NCBI GenBank assembly: GCA_023392115.1 | Contig: JAEVZT010000481.1 | Span: forward strand, 1 to 11,458 | Origin: Chloroflexota bacterium | GTDB lineage: Bacteria > Chloroflexota > Anaerolineae > Aggregatilineales > Phototrophicaceae | Reading direction: 5' to 3' | Length of the DNA stretch: 11,458 nt | In this document: piece after piece, positions 1 to 6,384 of the stretch | Position numbering within the stretch: position 1 is the first letter of the stretch | How the letters are laid out: every line of letters starts with the position of its first letter | Program-made: the position numbers and the translations under genes | The notes under the pieces: model-generated | What the model saw: the letters and a program-made list of their open reading frames with translations, nothing else | What the model was told of the DNA's origin: nothing | The model's database searches: none

Positions 1-25
1 ACATAAGCTGATTGCGTGAAAGGTT

Positions 26-1588
26 GTGTTTCTGCCTAGGTCTCAACTGACTCCTATTCTTTTCGTGGTGATCTTCCTGCTGGCGCTGGCGGCGCGGACC
101 GTGCCCGGAACGCGGACGATTGACGACGCCTTCATCACCTTTCGCTACAGCCGCAATATCGTCGAAGGGCAGGGATTCGTCTACAACCCCGGTGTGCGGA
201 CGCTCGGCACGTCGACGCCCCTGTTCACGCTGACAATGGCGGGCATCGGCGCGCTTGATGGGCGCGGCGAGTACCCGTGGTACGCCCTCGGCGTGAGCGC
301 GGTCGCCGATGGGCTGACGGCGGCGCTGCTCTATCTACTGGCGCGACGGCTGATCGCCAGCGACTTGATCGCGGTGCTGCCCGGCGTGCTGTGGGCAATC
401 GCGCCGATGAGCGTCACGTTCGCCGTCGGCGGCATGGAGACGAGCGTCAACATCCTGTGGATGGTCGCGGCTACGTGGTTATACGCGTCGGTGGAAGGAC
501 GCTGGCGCGATTACGCCATCGGCGCATGCGCGGCGCTCGGCTTGCTGACGCGCGTCGACGCGGCGCTGTGGATCGGCCCGCTGCTCGCCTTCCAGTTGAT
601 TGACAGGTGGCTGTCGATGCGAGGTGAGCCGATCCTCAGACGGCTGCCGCTGCGGACGTGGCTCGCCTGTGGGCTTGTCTTGCTGCCGTGGATGATCTTC
701 AGCCTCGCCTACTTCGGGGCGGCGATCCCGAACTCGGTCACAGCCAAGCGCTTTGCTTACCTGATCGAACCGGGCGCGGCGGCAGCGCAGCTCGTCCAGA
801 CGTATGCCAACCTGTTCTTCCAGTTCGACACCTTCGGCGCGATCGGCGCAATGATTGGCGGTGTGCTGATCCTGACGTGCAATCTGTTCGCGCTGGTGTA
901 TGCCGCGCGCCGCTGCCCGCGCGTCCTGCCGTTCCTAATCTACCCGTGGCTGTATTTCGCCGCCTTCGCCGCGCTCAACCCGCAGATGTTCCGCTGGTAC
1001 ATGGCGCCGCCGCTGCCCGCGCTGATGTTTGGCACATTTGTCGGCATGTGGGCGCTGCTCCGTCCACTGGCGGAGTCGTGGGCGCGTGTCCTCGCGCCGC
1101 TGATCGGCGGGCTGGTTGGCGCACTATGCATCATCACGTCGTTGAGCGGCTGGGCGCTGACGCCCGATCACGGGTTGCAGCGCCCAGCGCCGAAAATGGC
1201 GTGGCACGAGATTGAGCTGGCGTATCAACGCATGGGGGAATATCTGCGCGACGAGTTGGGCGTGACGCCGGAAACACGCGTCGCGTCGGGCGACATCGGC
1301 GCGATCGGCTACTTCAGCCGGGCGACAATCGTCGATACAGTCGGCTTGGTGACGCCCGAACTGACGCGCTATTACCCGGTCGATGCGGCGCTGATCGTGC
1401 CGGGGATGAATTACGCCATCCCGCCACAGTTGATCTATGACACGCAGCCGGATTATCTGGTGACGATGGAAGGGTTTGTCAGGCAGGGGTTGGCGGTGGA
1501 AGCGCGTTTTCAGTCGGAATACGCGCTGATCGAGTCGTACCCGTTTGAGTTTTACGGCTCGGCGATGCAGTTGTACGCCCGACGCTAG
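26..1588 (+). CDS. GT-C fold integral membrane glycosyltransferase-like protein (ArnT/GT39/AftB-like)
   Basis: 520 residues, probably a polyprenyl-phosphate-sugar-dependent glycosyltransferase acting at the outer face of the cytoplasmic membrane; donor and acceptor cannot be read from sequence. The N-terminus is a membrane helix (about residues 9-24). It is followed by an extracytoplasmic loop with the acidic pair D33-D34 in the context DDAFITFRYSRN, then GQGFVYNPG and a TSTPL segment, the hallmark first loop of GT-C enzymes, where an Asp is the usual catalytic base. About ten further hydrophobic segments run to about residue 380. The last ~130 residues are soluble and contain GDIGAIGYF and IVDTVGLVTPE, seen in this group. 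The start is GTG at 26: an in-frame TGA at 17-19 rules out a longer form. A GAAAGG lies only two bases upstream, so spacing is poor and a start slightly inside the reading frame is possible. The family call is firm; specificity is unknown. Confidence 0.8.
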   Translation: MFLPRSQLTPILFVVIFLLALAARTVPGTRTIDDAFITFRYSRNIVEGQGFVYNPGVRTLGTSTPLFTLTMAGIGALDGRGEYPWYALGVSAVADGLTAALLYLLARRLIASDLIAVLPGVLWAIAPMSVTFAVGGMETSVNILWMVAATWLYASVEGRWRDYAIGACAALGLLTRVDAALWIGPLLAFQLIDRWLSMRGEPILRRLPLRTWLACGLVLLPWMIFSLAYFGAAIPNSVTAKRFAYLIEPGAAAAQLVQTYANLFFQFDTFGAIGAMIGGVLILTCNLFALVYAARRCPRVLPFLIYPWLYFAAFAALNPQMFRWYMAPPLPALMFGTFVGMWALLRPLAESWARVLAPLIGGLVGALCIITSLSGWALTPDHGLQRPAPKMAWHEIELAYQRMGEYLRDELGVTPETRVASGDIGAIGYFSRATIVDTVGLVTPELTRYYPVDAALIVPGMNYAIPPQLIYDTQPDYLVTMEGFVRQGLAVEARFQSEYALIESYPFEFYGSAMQLYARR

Positions 1589-1594
1589 ACATGG

Positions 1595-1620
1595 CAATCG
1601 CGCCGTCGTTGGCGCGATTG
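1595..1620 (+). terminator. Perfect 10-bp hairpin after the glycosyltransferase gene, probable terminator
   Basis: CAATCGCGCC (1595-1604) and GGCGCGATTG (1611-1620) are exact reverse complements around a 6-nt loop, starting 7 nt after the stop codon. The run that follows (TCGTTGGATATT) is not a proper U-tract, so this may be a weak or factor-assisted terminator, or simply an RNA 3'-end stabilising stem. Confidence 0.55.
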
Positions 1621-1893
1621 TCGTTGGATATTCAATGTTGGTTGTCGAATGCCCCTACCGGGGAATTGCCCCGTCCGGTGACAGGGAAAGTGAGGGTCTA
1701 TAAAGTTGTTCTTCAGCTTGGATCAACCACCCACCCCCTTTACGCTCGCAATACGACACTAAGCACATTATATAGCGCATTTCGGAATCGGGTCAACTTA
1801 TTCATCTCCTTCTCAAGCAGGCATCGTCTGGAGAAGTGGCGTGATTTTGGGTAAACTATCACAAACGGCGTTGTACTTAGCGGAGAAACTGGC
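1621..1893. other. Intergenic stretch without a credible gene
   Basis: About 270 bp between the hairpin and the next gene. An 87-codon open frame starting at 1591 begins inside the hairpin, has no ribosome-binding site and encodes nothing recognisable, so I do not call it. The stretch contains a small G/C palindrome (CGGGG at 1659-1663, CCCCG at 1669-1673). It also has a lower-GC part with TATATA (about 1769-1774) that could hold a promoter for the gene at 1894, although no convincing -35 is seen. A copy of TTTACGCTCGC (1739-1749) recurs at 2310-2320. Confidence 0.5.
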
Positions 1894-2307
1894 ATGGCAA
1901 CCGACTCGCGGACATGGTTTTATACCACGCCCGAAGCTCGTCCCTATTTCATCGAGGAGCGCGTCAACCACACGCTCTGGAAGAATCGACTCGCGAACAT
2001 CCACATGATCTGTACCCAAGCCGAAGCGCCGATCCGCATGGAAGGGCGCTGGCAGAACGAAATGCCGGTGACGTTTGAGTGGCAGCCGGGCAAATATTTC
2101 ATCCTGCGCACCGGTGCGGAGAGTAAAGAGATCATCGGCGTAATGCGCCAGATTCTGAAGATGCGCCCCGCCTTCGCCTATCAGGACAATGATGGCTGGT
2201 ACGTCGTCGAGTGGCACACCGACGGCGGTGAAACGCGCTGGCGTGAAATTCAGGGGACGCCGCAGTATCAGGGGCTTAAACGCCTGCGCGCGCCGAAGGA
2301 CGCGTAA
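1894..2307 (+). CDS. Conserved-looking small protein of unknown function, Trp-rich
   Basis: 137 residues, not recognised. The start ATG at 1894 is supported by GGAGA at 1882-1886, seven bases upstream. There is no signal peptide or membrane segment, so it is presumably cytoplasmic. It is unusually rich in aromatic residues, with seven tryptophans (W8, W29, W53, W63, W102, W107, W116). The middle and C-terminal parts (FEWQPGKYFILRTG, then DNDGWYVVEWHTDGGETRW) read as alternating beta strands, suggesting a small beta-rich fold. A single Cys (C40) is present. The gene stands alone, with a long intergenic region before it and the palindromic element directly after its stop. Codon use matches its neighbours, so it looks like a real gene rather than a recent import. 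Confidence 0.75.
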   Translation: MATDSRTWFYTTPEARPYFIEERVNHTLWKNRLANIHMICTQAEAPIRMEGRWQNEMPVTFEWQPGKYFILRTGAESKEIIGVMRQILKMRPAFAYQDNDGWYVVEWHTDGGETRWREIQGTPQYQGLKRLRAPKDA

Positions 2308-2309
2308 GA

Positions 2310-2436
2310 TTTACGCTCGCTAAACCGTCTGTATACAAAGATAGTACACAGTTTACGGTAAGAGCCTTGCCGTACTGACAGTTCACTGTTTACAGTGAAC
2401 TGTAAACTGATAAGCAGACGGTTTTGTTTTACGCTC
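2310..2436. repeat. Compact palindromic element with terminal inverted repeats and flanking 9-bp direct repeats (MITE-like or structured leader)
   Basis: The outer arms AAACCGTCTG (2322-2331) and CAGACGGTTT (2415-2424) are exact reverse complements. Inside them CAGTTT (2349-2354) pairs with AAACTG (2404-2409). Directly inside that are two hairpins: ACGGTAAG (2355-2362) with CTTGCCGT (2366-2373, one G-U), and ACAGTTCACTG (2378-2388) with CAGTGAACTGT (2393-2403) around a 4-nt loop. Together they form a near-gapless three-way junction on a stalk. TTTACGCTC occurs on both sides (2310-2318 and 2428-2436) like a 9-bp target-site duplication, with 3 bp between it and each arm. No transposase is present. 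It could be a miniature inverted-repeat transposable element, a REP-like element or an RNA leader of the downstream osmC-like gene. A third TTTACGCTC at 1739 weakens the target-duplication reading. Confidence 0.6.
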
Positions 2437-2439
2437 TCT

Positions 2440-2443
2440 GGAG
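2440..2443 (+). promoter_or_regulatory. Ribosome-binding site that fixes the OsmC-family start
   Basis: GGAG lies eight bases before the ATG at 2452. The open frame runs further upstream to an ATG at 2395, but that start lies inside the 2378-2403 palindrome and has no such site. Confidence 0.65.
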
Positions 2444-2451
2444 TCCTCAAC

Positions 2452-2901
2452 ATGAACGAAGCGAAGGTGCGGCTGGATGAGGGGATGAAGACCTCGATCC
2501 AGATACGTGATTTTACGCTGATCGCCGACGAACCTGAGTCCCTCGGCGGGACGAACCTCGGTCCCACCCCGAAAGAATTGCTTTTGGGCGCGCTCGCCGC
2601 GTGCGCGGCGGTGACCGCGCGTATGTACGCTCAGCGTAAGGGCTGGCCCCTTGAAGGCGTGGAGGTCGATGTCTCGACCGAACGCTTCAAGGCTGTGGAC
2701 TATCCCGGCTTCACCGGAACCGCCGATTTCCTCAACGAGTTTCGCCAGCGCATCCAGTTCAAGGGTCCGCTGACGCACGAGCAGAAGGAACGCCTGCTTG
2801 AGATCGCGGGCAAGTGCCCGGTGCATCGCATTCTGACCGAGCCGAATTTCCTGTTTGAAGAACTCGTCCTCGACGACGAGACGATTGCCGAAGAACTGTA
2901 A
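2452..2901 (+). CDS. OsmC/Ohr-family peroxiredoxin-like protein
   Basis: 149 residues, a normal length for an OsmC-family thiol protein, likely cytoplasmic. OsmC and Ohr proteins reduce organic or hydrogen peroxides using two cysteines. Both are present: C51 in LLGALAACAAVTARMYA, the central buried helix, and C122 in GKCPVHRIL near the C-terminus. The N-terminal strand region, with LGGTNLGPTPKELLLGALAAC leading into the first Cys, is typical of the YhfA-like/OsmC-like subgroup rather than classical Ohr, so the physiological substrate is open. The ATG at 2452 is preferred over an in-frame ATG at 2395 because only the former has a Shine-Dalgarno site and it matches the family N-terminus. It is preceded by the palindromic element and followed by an intrinsic terminator, so it is probably monocistronic. 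No convincing sigma-70 promoter is visible upstream; any regulation through the palindromes is inference. Confidence 0.88.
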   Translation: MNEAKVRLDEGMKTSIQIRDFTLIADEPESLGGTNLGPTPKELLLGALAACAAVTARMYAQRKGWPLEGVEVDVSTERFKAVDYPGFTGTADFLNEFRQRIQFKGPLTHEQKERLLEIAGKCPVHRILTEPNFLFEELVLDDETIAEEL

Positions 2902-2908
2902 AAGCGCC

Positions 2909-2937
2909 GAGACGGGTACACAGCCCGTCTCTTTTTT
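2909..2937 (+). terminator. Rho-independent terminator after the OsmC-family gene
   Basis: GAGACGGG (2909-2916) pairs perfectly with CCCGTCTC (2924-2931) and is followed directly by six T residues (2932-2937). It starts eight bases after the TAA. This is the cleanest intrinsic terminator in the window. Confidence 0.9.
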
Positions 2938-2959
2938 CGATCCCGCTCGCAAGCCGGGT

Positions 2960-2965
2960 TACAAT
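2960..2965 (+). promoter_or_regulatory. Promoter-like -10 box (TACAAT) ahead of the 3003 gene
   Basis: TACAAT (5 of 6 to consensus) lies 37 bp before the ATG at 3003 and just after the terminator of the preceding gene, where a new transcription unit would be expected. No good -35 hexamer sits at the usual distance. The same TACAAT box recurs before the gene at 4237. Confidence 0.4.
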
Positions 2966-3002
2966 TCGCGTAAGCATAGACACGCAGCGGAAGGTTGAGC
3001 CG

Positions 3003-3614
3003 ATGTCGGAGACGACCTACACCATCGAGCGCGATCTACGTGAGGCGCGGGCGATGGCTGACGCATTAATTCCCTATGTGCATGAAAACCGGCTCTACGG
3101 CACGGTTGGCGGCGGCGGGATGTTTGGCGGCGGCAAGATGCCGAGTTTGACGATCGGCGCGCTGCTGATGCGCCTGCGACGCCTACGAGCGCTCGAAGAC
3201 CGGCTGACCGACTCACAGCGGGCAGCGCTGGCGGAGATCGAGGCGCGGCACGAGGAAGTCCGCAAAGAGTGGACGGTTCACTACACCGAAAAGCTGAATC
3301 AGGAAGCGAACTCGCGCCTCAAGGCGATGGCGCAGTTCTTCGAGGAATGCGACGATAGTCCGCGCATCTGTCCGAATATCTACCTGCCGGAAACGCTGCG
3401 GCGGACGATCGTGCAGGACATCACTGCCGCTCTCGACACGCTTGGCGCGGAAAGCACCGACCTGAGCCGGGCGATTCGCGGCGTTGATGGTAAGCTGCGC
3501 CGCTTCACCGAGCCATCCGAGTTTGTCTGGGCGCAGGCGCTCGAAGCTGCGTACCCGCGCGAAGTCTACTGGTGGCTGTATGCCAAGCCGCCGAAAGTCG
3601 ATGAAAAGAAGTAA
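3003..3614 (+). CDS. Hypothetical protein with Gly-rich loop and coiled coil
   Basis: 203 residues, not recognised. The ATG at 3003 has GGAAGG at 2989-2994, eight bases upstream. An N-terminal helix (about 8-28) is followed by a glycine-rich loop (GTVGGGGMFGGGK, residues 33-45). A long charged helical stretch (about 50-115) is likely to form a coiled coil. Next comes a short segment with two cysteines (C116, C123) and a C-terminal helical region ending in YPREVYWWLYAKPP. There is no signal peptide; the protein is probably cytoplasmic. The Gly-rich loop ends in GGGK but lacks the S/T and spacing of a Walker A motif, so I do not infer nucleotide binding. It lies 13 bp before thpR and is probably co-transcribed with it. 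Base composition resembles its neighbours. Confidence 0.78.
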   Translation: MSETTYTIERDLREARAMADALIPYVHENRLYGTVGGGGMFGGGKMPSLTIGALLMRLRRLRALEDRLTDSQRAALAEIEARHEEVRKEWTVHYTEKLNQEANSRLKAMAQFFEECDDSPRICPNIYLPETLRRTIVQDITAALDTLGAESTDLSRAIRGVDGKLRRFTEPSEFVWAQALEAAYPREVYWWLYAKPPKVDEKK

Positions 3615-3627
3615 ACCGGGTTTTACC

Positions 3628-4170
3628 ATGCCCCGCCTGTTCGTTGCTATCGAACTGCCCGATGAAGTCAAGCAGCGGCTGACCCGCCTGCGCGCGGATA
3701 TTCCCGGCGCGACGTGGGTCAAACCGGGCGCTTATCACCTGACGCTGCGTTTCCTCGGCGATCAGATTGAGGCGGCGCGCGTCCCGGCGATCGTCGACGC
3801 GCTCGGCATGGTTCAGGCTGCGCCGTTCGATCTGGTCTTGCAGGGTGTCGGGCGCTTCCCGCCGAAAGGATCGGCGCGGGTGCTGTGGGTCGGCACGGGC
3901 GAGCAGCCCGCGTTGGTGAACCTGCACCGCGCGGTCGAGTCGGCGCTGGAGACGGTTGGTTTTCCGCCGGAGAGCCGCCCTTTCAGCGCCCATATCACGC
4001 TGGCACGGCTTAAGCAGGACGCGCGGCAGCAGGTCGACGCGTTCCTGAACCAGCAGCGCCGGTTCCGCAGCGAGCCGATCGCCGTCTCCAGCTTCCACCT
4101 GATTGAAAGCACCCTGACGCCGCAGGGTCCCCAGTACCGCCACGAGGCGACATTCGATCTGAGAAGCTGA
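3628..4170 (+). CDS. thpR: RNA 2',3'-cyclic phosphodiesterase (2H phosphoesterase superfamily)
   Basis: 180 residues, the usual size for ThpR/LigT. The family hydrolyses 2',3'-cyclic phosphate ends of RNA to 2'-phosphate; the bacterial proteins were first known as 2'-5' RNA ligases. Both catalytic HxT motifs of the two-lobed fold are present: H37-L-T39 in YHLTLRFLG and H122-I-T124 in AHITLARL. The N-terminus MPRLFVAIELP is the characteristic first strand, which fixes the start at the ATG at 3628. An in-frame ATG at 3601 would overlap the preceding gene by 14 bp and add nine residues not seen in the family; the open frame also continues further upstream as a shadow of the preceding gene. There is no strong Shine-Dalgarno, so translation may be coupled to the gene ending at 3614. 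Cytoplasmic. The biological substrate in such bacteria is not settled. Confidence 0.92.
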   Translation: MPRLFVAIELPDEVKQRLTRLRADIPGATWVKPGAYHLTLRFLGDQIEAARVPAIVDALGMVQAAPFDLVLQGVGRFPPKGSARVLWVGTGEQPALVNLHRAVESALETVGFPPESRPFSAHITLARLKQDARQQVDAFLNQQRRFRSEPIAVSSFHLIESTLTPQGPQYRHEATFDLRS

Positions 4171-4202
4171 AAAGCTGAACAGTTCAAGCCACAGGCACAT
4201 GC

Positions 4203-4208
4203 TACAAT
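4203..4208 (+). promoter_or_regulatory. Promoter-like -10 box (TACAAT) ahead of the HEAT/Yip1 gene
   Basis: TACAAT lies 28 bp before the ATG at 4237 in a 66-bp gap. A small palindrome TGAAC-A-GTTCA (about 4176-4186) covers the expected -35 area. This suggests the HEAT/Yip1 gene and the metallophosphoesterase can be transcribed separately from thpR. The -35 match is poor. Confidence 0.4.
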
Positions 4209-4225
4209 CGATTCGAGCTGCCTGT

Positions 4226-4230
4226 GGAGA
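4226..4230 (+). promoter_or_regulatory. Ribosome-binding site selecting ATG 4237
   Basis: GGAGA lies six bases before the ATG at 4237 but directly abuts an in-frame TTG at 4231. This decides for the ATG. Confidence 0.65.
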
Positions 4231-4236
4231 TTGCCC

Positions 4237-5517
4237 ATGCCCATCAATGACCTCATCGATCAGCTTCGCCACCCCGATCCGGGGCAGCGTCGTCAAGCGA
4301 TTCTCGCGCTGGGAAAAAGCAAAGACCCGGCAGCTTTGCGCCCGCTCGCCGAGGTGTTTCGCGGCGATCCCGAAGCGGAACTGCGCGATCTGGCGCGCAA
4401 GGCGGGGTTGTACATCCGCCAGCAGAGCGGGACGGCTGTCACGCCGACAGAACCGCCTGCCACGACAAGCGGCTCGCGCCGTAAGGATTCGTCGATCCGC
4501 CTGATCTCCGGCGCGCAAGAAATTCAACCTGAGCCTGAGCCGGAAGCGCGAGCGCACGCTCCCGTGCGCGGGCGCGAGTACAACGTCCCGCCGGAAAAAC
4601 GCCAGAGCGCGCAGAAGTACGTCGACGCCGCGCTGACCTACAACCTGAACGGCGATAACGCGCGGGCGATGAAGAACATCACCGAGGCGCTGAGCCTGAA
4701 CCCGAACCTGATCAATGACGCCTATTTCAACAGCGTCGCGTCGAGCGTCACCGGCTTGGATGGCGACGCCGCCGTGCAGATGATTGTCGATCGCGGGCAG
4801 CGGCGCGACTTCAGCGATAAAGCGCAGCGCGCCATGAAGCAGCGGCGCATCGACGCGCACATGAGCGTCGCCGAAAAGACCTCGTGGACGGATGTGACGT
4901 TCGAAGTCATCCTCTACACGCTGATCGTGACGCTCGGTCCGATCCTCGGCACGCTGGTGACCGTCGAGAGCGCGCTCAATTTCTTCAACAGCTTTGGCGG
5001 CGAAAGCGAGCTGCCGCAGCAGGTCATCGATGCGCAGGGGACGCTGGCGACGCTTACCGCCGCGACGCTCATCCCGGTCGGCGTCATTTCGGGCATCAGC
5101 GGCGTCATTGGGCTGGTGCTGCAATTGGGGCTCGTCCATGTTCTGGCAACCAAGTTGTTCGGCGGGCACGGCACGATTCGCCACCTGCTGACGCTGCTGC
5201 TCGGCTTCTACAATAAGTGGCTGCCCTTCATTTTCCTCATCACCTACCTGACGACAGCGGTCTATTTCGTCTCCGGCGGCTCGCCGATCGTCCTGTGCTT
5301 CGTCCTGCTCCTCGTCGGGCTTTCGCTGTATGTTTCCGGCAAGACATCCAGTAAAATCGGCGAGGCTTATGATTTCGGCGGCGCTCGCGGCTGCTTGAGC
5401 TACACCCTCGCCGTCCTGCTGATTTCAGCTGTCACTGTCGCGCTGATCCTGCTGCTGGCGCAGATTGCCGGCACGGCGGCGCTGGAAACCTTCTTCCGCC
5501 TGCAAACGCCGTCGTAA
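4237..5517 (+). CDS. HEAT-repeat / TPR-like / Yip1-like multi-pass membrane protein
   Basis: 426 residues with three distinct parts. Residues 1-60 form a HEAT or PBS-lyase-type repeat pair (GQRRQAILALGKSKDPAALRPLAEVF). Residues 65-115 are a low-complexity Pro/Glu/Ala linker including EPEPEA. Residues 120-160 resemble a single TPR unit (ALTYNLNGDNARAMKNITEALSLNPN is close to the TPR consensus) and lead into a charged helical region up to about 215. The C-terminal half carries about five hydrophobic segments (approximately 221-244, 271-303, 328-346, 349-366 and 388-414), in the manner of the Yip1 membrane domain. The predicted topology is a cytoplasmic helical-repeat head on a membrane anchor, a design suited to protein-protein interaction. 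No catalytic motif is visible. It ends 24 bp before the metallophosphoesterase gene, so the two are probably co-transcribed. Domain calls are from pattern recognition; the Yip1 assignment is the least secure. Confidence 0.72.
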   Translation: MPINDLIDQLRHPDPGQRRQAILALGKSKDPAALRPLAEVFRGDPEAELRDLARKAGLYIRQQSGTAVTPTEPPATTSGSRRKDSSIRLISGAQEIQPEPEPEARAHAPVRGREYNVPPEKRQSAQKYVDAALTYNLNGDNARAMKNITEALSLNPNLINDAYFNSVASSVTGLDGDAAVQMIVDRGQRRDFSDKAQRAMKQRRIDAHMSVAEKTSWTDVTFEVILYTLIVTLGPILGTLVTVESALNFFNSFGGESELPQQVIDAQGTLATLTAATLIPVGVISGISGVIGLVLQLGLVHVLATKLFGGHGTIRHLLTLLLGFYNKWLPFIFLITYLTTAVYFVSGGSPIVLCFVLLLVGLSLYVSGKTSSKIGEAYDFGGARGCLSYTLAVLLISAVTVALILLLAQIAGTAALETFFRLQTPS

Positions 5518-5529
5518 TTCCAGCGTTTG

Positions 5530-5536
5530 AGAGGAG
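5530..5536 (+). promoter_or_regulatory. Ribosome-binding site that decides the metallophosphoesterase start
   Basis: AGAGGAG lies five bases before a TTG at 5542. The other candidate, TTG at 5527, lies upstream of this site, so translation most likely begins at 5542 with the Lys-containing n-region MKLSK. Confidence 0.65.
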
Positions 5537-5541
5537 TCCGT

Positions 5542-6384
5542 TTGAAGTTATCGAAGTTCTGGCTGCCCGCCGCGGCTGCCGCCGGCGGCATGCTGGCGAG
5601 TTTGTTTTACGCGCTGCGCGTCGAACCGGCGTGGCTCGACGTGGTTGAACTGCCGCTGACGCCGGGGAAAATCCCGCCCGCGTTCGACGGCTACCGCATC
5701 GCCCACTTCAGCGACATTCACATGGGTGACGGCATGACGCGCGAGCGGCTGCACGAAGTCGTCGACATCATCAATGCCGCCAAGCCCGATCTGATCGCCT
5801 TCACCGGCGACTTCGTCACCTACCGCGCGCCGTTTGACCTCGACGACCTGATCGTCCCGCTGCGCGCGCTGACCGCGCCGGATGGCAAATTTGCCGTGAT
5901 GGGCAACCACGATTACCGCGCCTACCGCCCGCTGATCCGCCGCGTCATCAACGAAAGCGGTTTTGTCCACCTCGACAACCGTGTGTATACCATTCAGCGC
6001 GGCGAAAACCGCCTGCACATCGCCGGGGTTGAAAGCCTGCTGCGCCGTCGCGCGCGCCTTGATCTCGTCTTGAAGCAACTTCCGCGCGACGGCGCGGCGA
6101 TCCTGTTGGCGCACGAGCCGGATTTCGCCAGCGTGGCGGCGGCGACACGCCGGTTCGCGCTCCAGCTTTCGGGACATTCGCACGGCGGGCAGATTCGCGT
6201 GCCGGTGCTGACACGCTTCGCCTTGCCCTCGTTCGGGCAGCGCTACGTGATGGGCTTGTACCGTCCGGGGCGGATGCTGCTGTATGTCAATCGCGGGTTG
6301 GGGATGGTTGGCTTGCCGATGCGCTTCAACTGCCGACCGGAGATCACGCTGATCACGCTGGCGGCGACAGCGCCGGAAGGGTGA
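5542..6384 (+). CDS. Membrane-anchored metallophosphoesterase, YkuE/YaeI-like
   Basis: 280 residues, usual for this group. Calcineurin-like phosphoesterases use a dinuclear metal centre to cleave phosphomono- or diesters; relatives of this type include the lipid pyrophosphatase-like YkuE and YaeI. All metal-ligand motifs are visible in order: SDIH (D58, H60), TGD (D90), GNHD (N122, H123), AHEPD (H191) and GHSHGGQ (H212, H214). The N-terminus MKLSKFWLPAAAAAGGMLASLFYAL is an uncleaved signal-anchor or signal peptide, so the catalytic domain probably faces the extracytoplasmic side; no lipobox Cys is seen. The start is TTG at 5542, chosen from the Shine-Dalgarno position. The gene follows the HEAT/Yip1 gene by 24 bp and converges on the kinase gene, overlapping its 3' end by 32 bp. 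The exact substrate is unknown. Confidence 0.88.
   Translation: MKLSKFWLPAAAAAGGMLASLFYALRVEPAWLDVVELPLTPGKIPPAFDGYRIAHFSDIHMGDGMTRERLHEVVDIINAAKPDLIAFTGDFVTYRAPFDLDDLIVPLRALTAPDGKFAVMGNHDYRAYRPLIRRVINESGFVHLDNRVYTIQRGENRLHIAGVESLLRRRARLDLVLKQLPRDGAAILLAHEPDFASVAAATRRFALQLSGHSHGGQIRVPVLTRFALPSFGQRYVMGLYRPGRMLLYVNRGLGMVGLPMRFNCRPEITLITLAATAPEG

Noticed and set aside
1591..1854. 87-codon frame after the glycosyltransferase gene
   Set aside because: It starts inside the terminator-like hairpin, has no Shine-Dalgarno and no recognisable feature, and its composition differs from real genes here.
2395..2451. Extended N-terminus of the OsmC-family protein from ATG 2395
   Set aside because: That ATG sits in the middle of an 11-bp hairpin without a ribosome-binding site. 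The extra 19 residues are not typical of the family, and ATG 2452 has a well-placed GGAG.
3099..3137. Gly-rich GGGGMFGGGK segment as a P-loop
   Set aside because: There is no S/T after the Lys, no preceding beta-strand pattern and no Walker B, so nucleotide binding is not supported.
4176..4186. TGAACAGTTCA palindrome as a LexA box
   Set aside because: The half-site spacing is one base, not the four of GAAC-N4-GTTC, and the gene downstream has no obvious DNA-damage role.
3505..5184. 559-codon open frame on the minus strand across the thpR and HEAT/Yip1 genes
   Set aside because: It lies antisense to three well-supported genes, is extremely Arg/Ala-rich with no domain, and is the usual by-product of GC-rich third codon positions.
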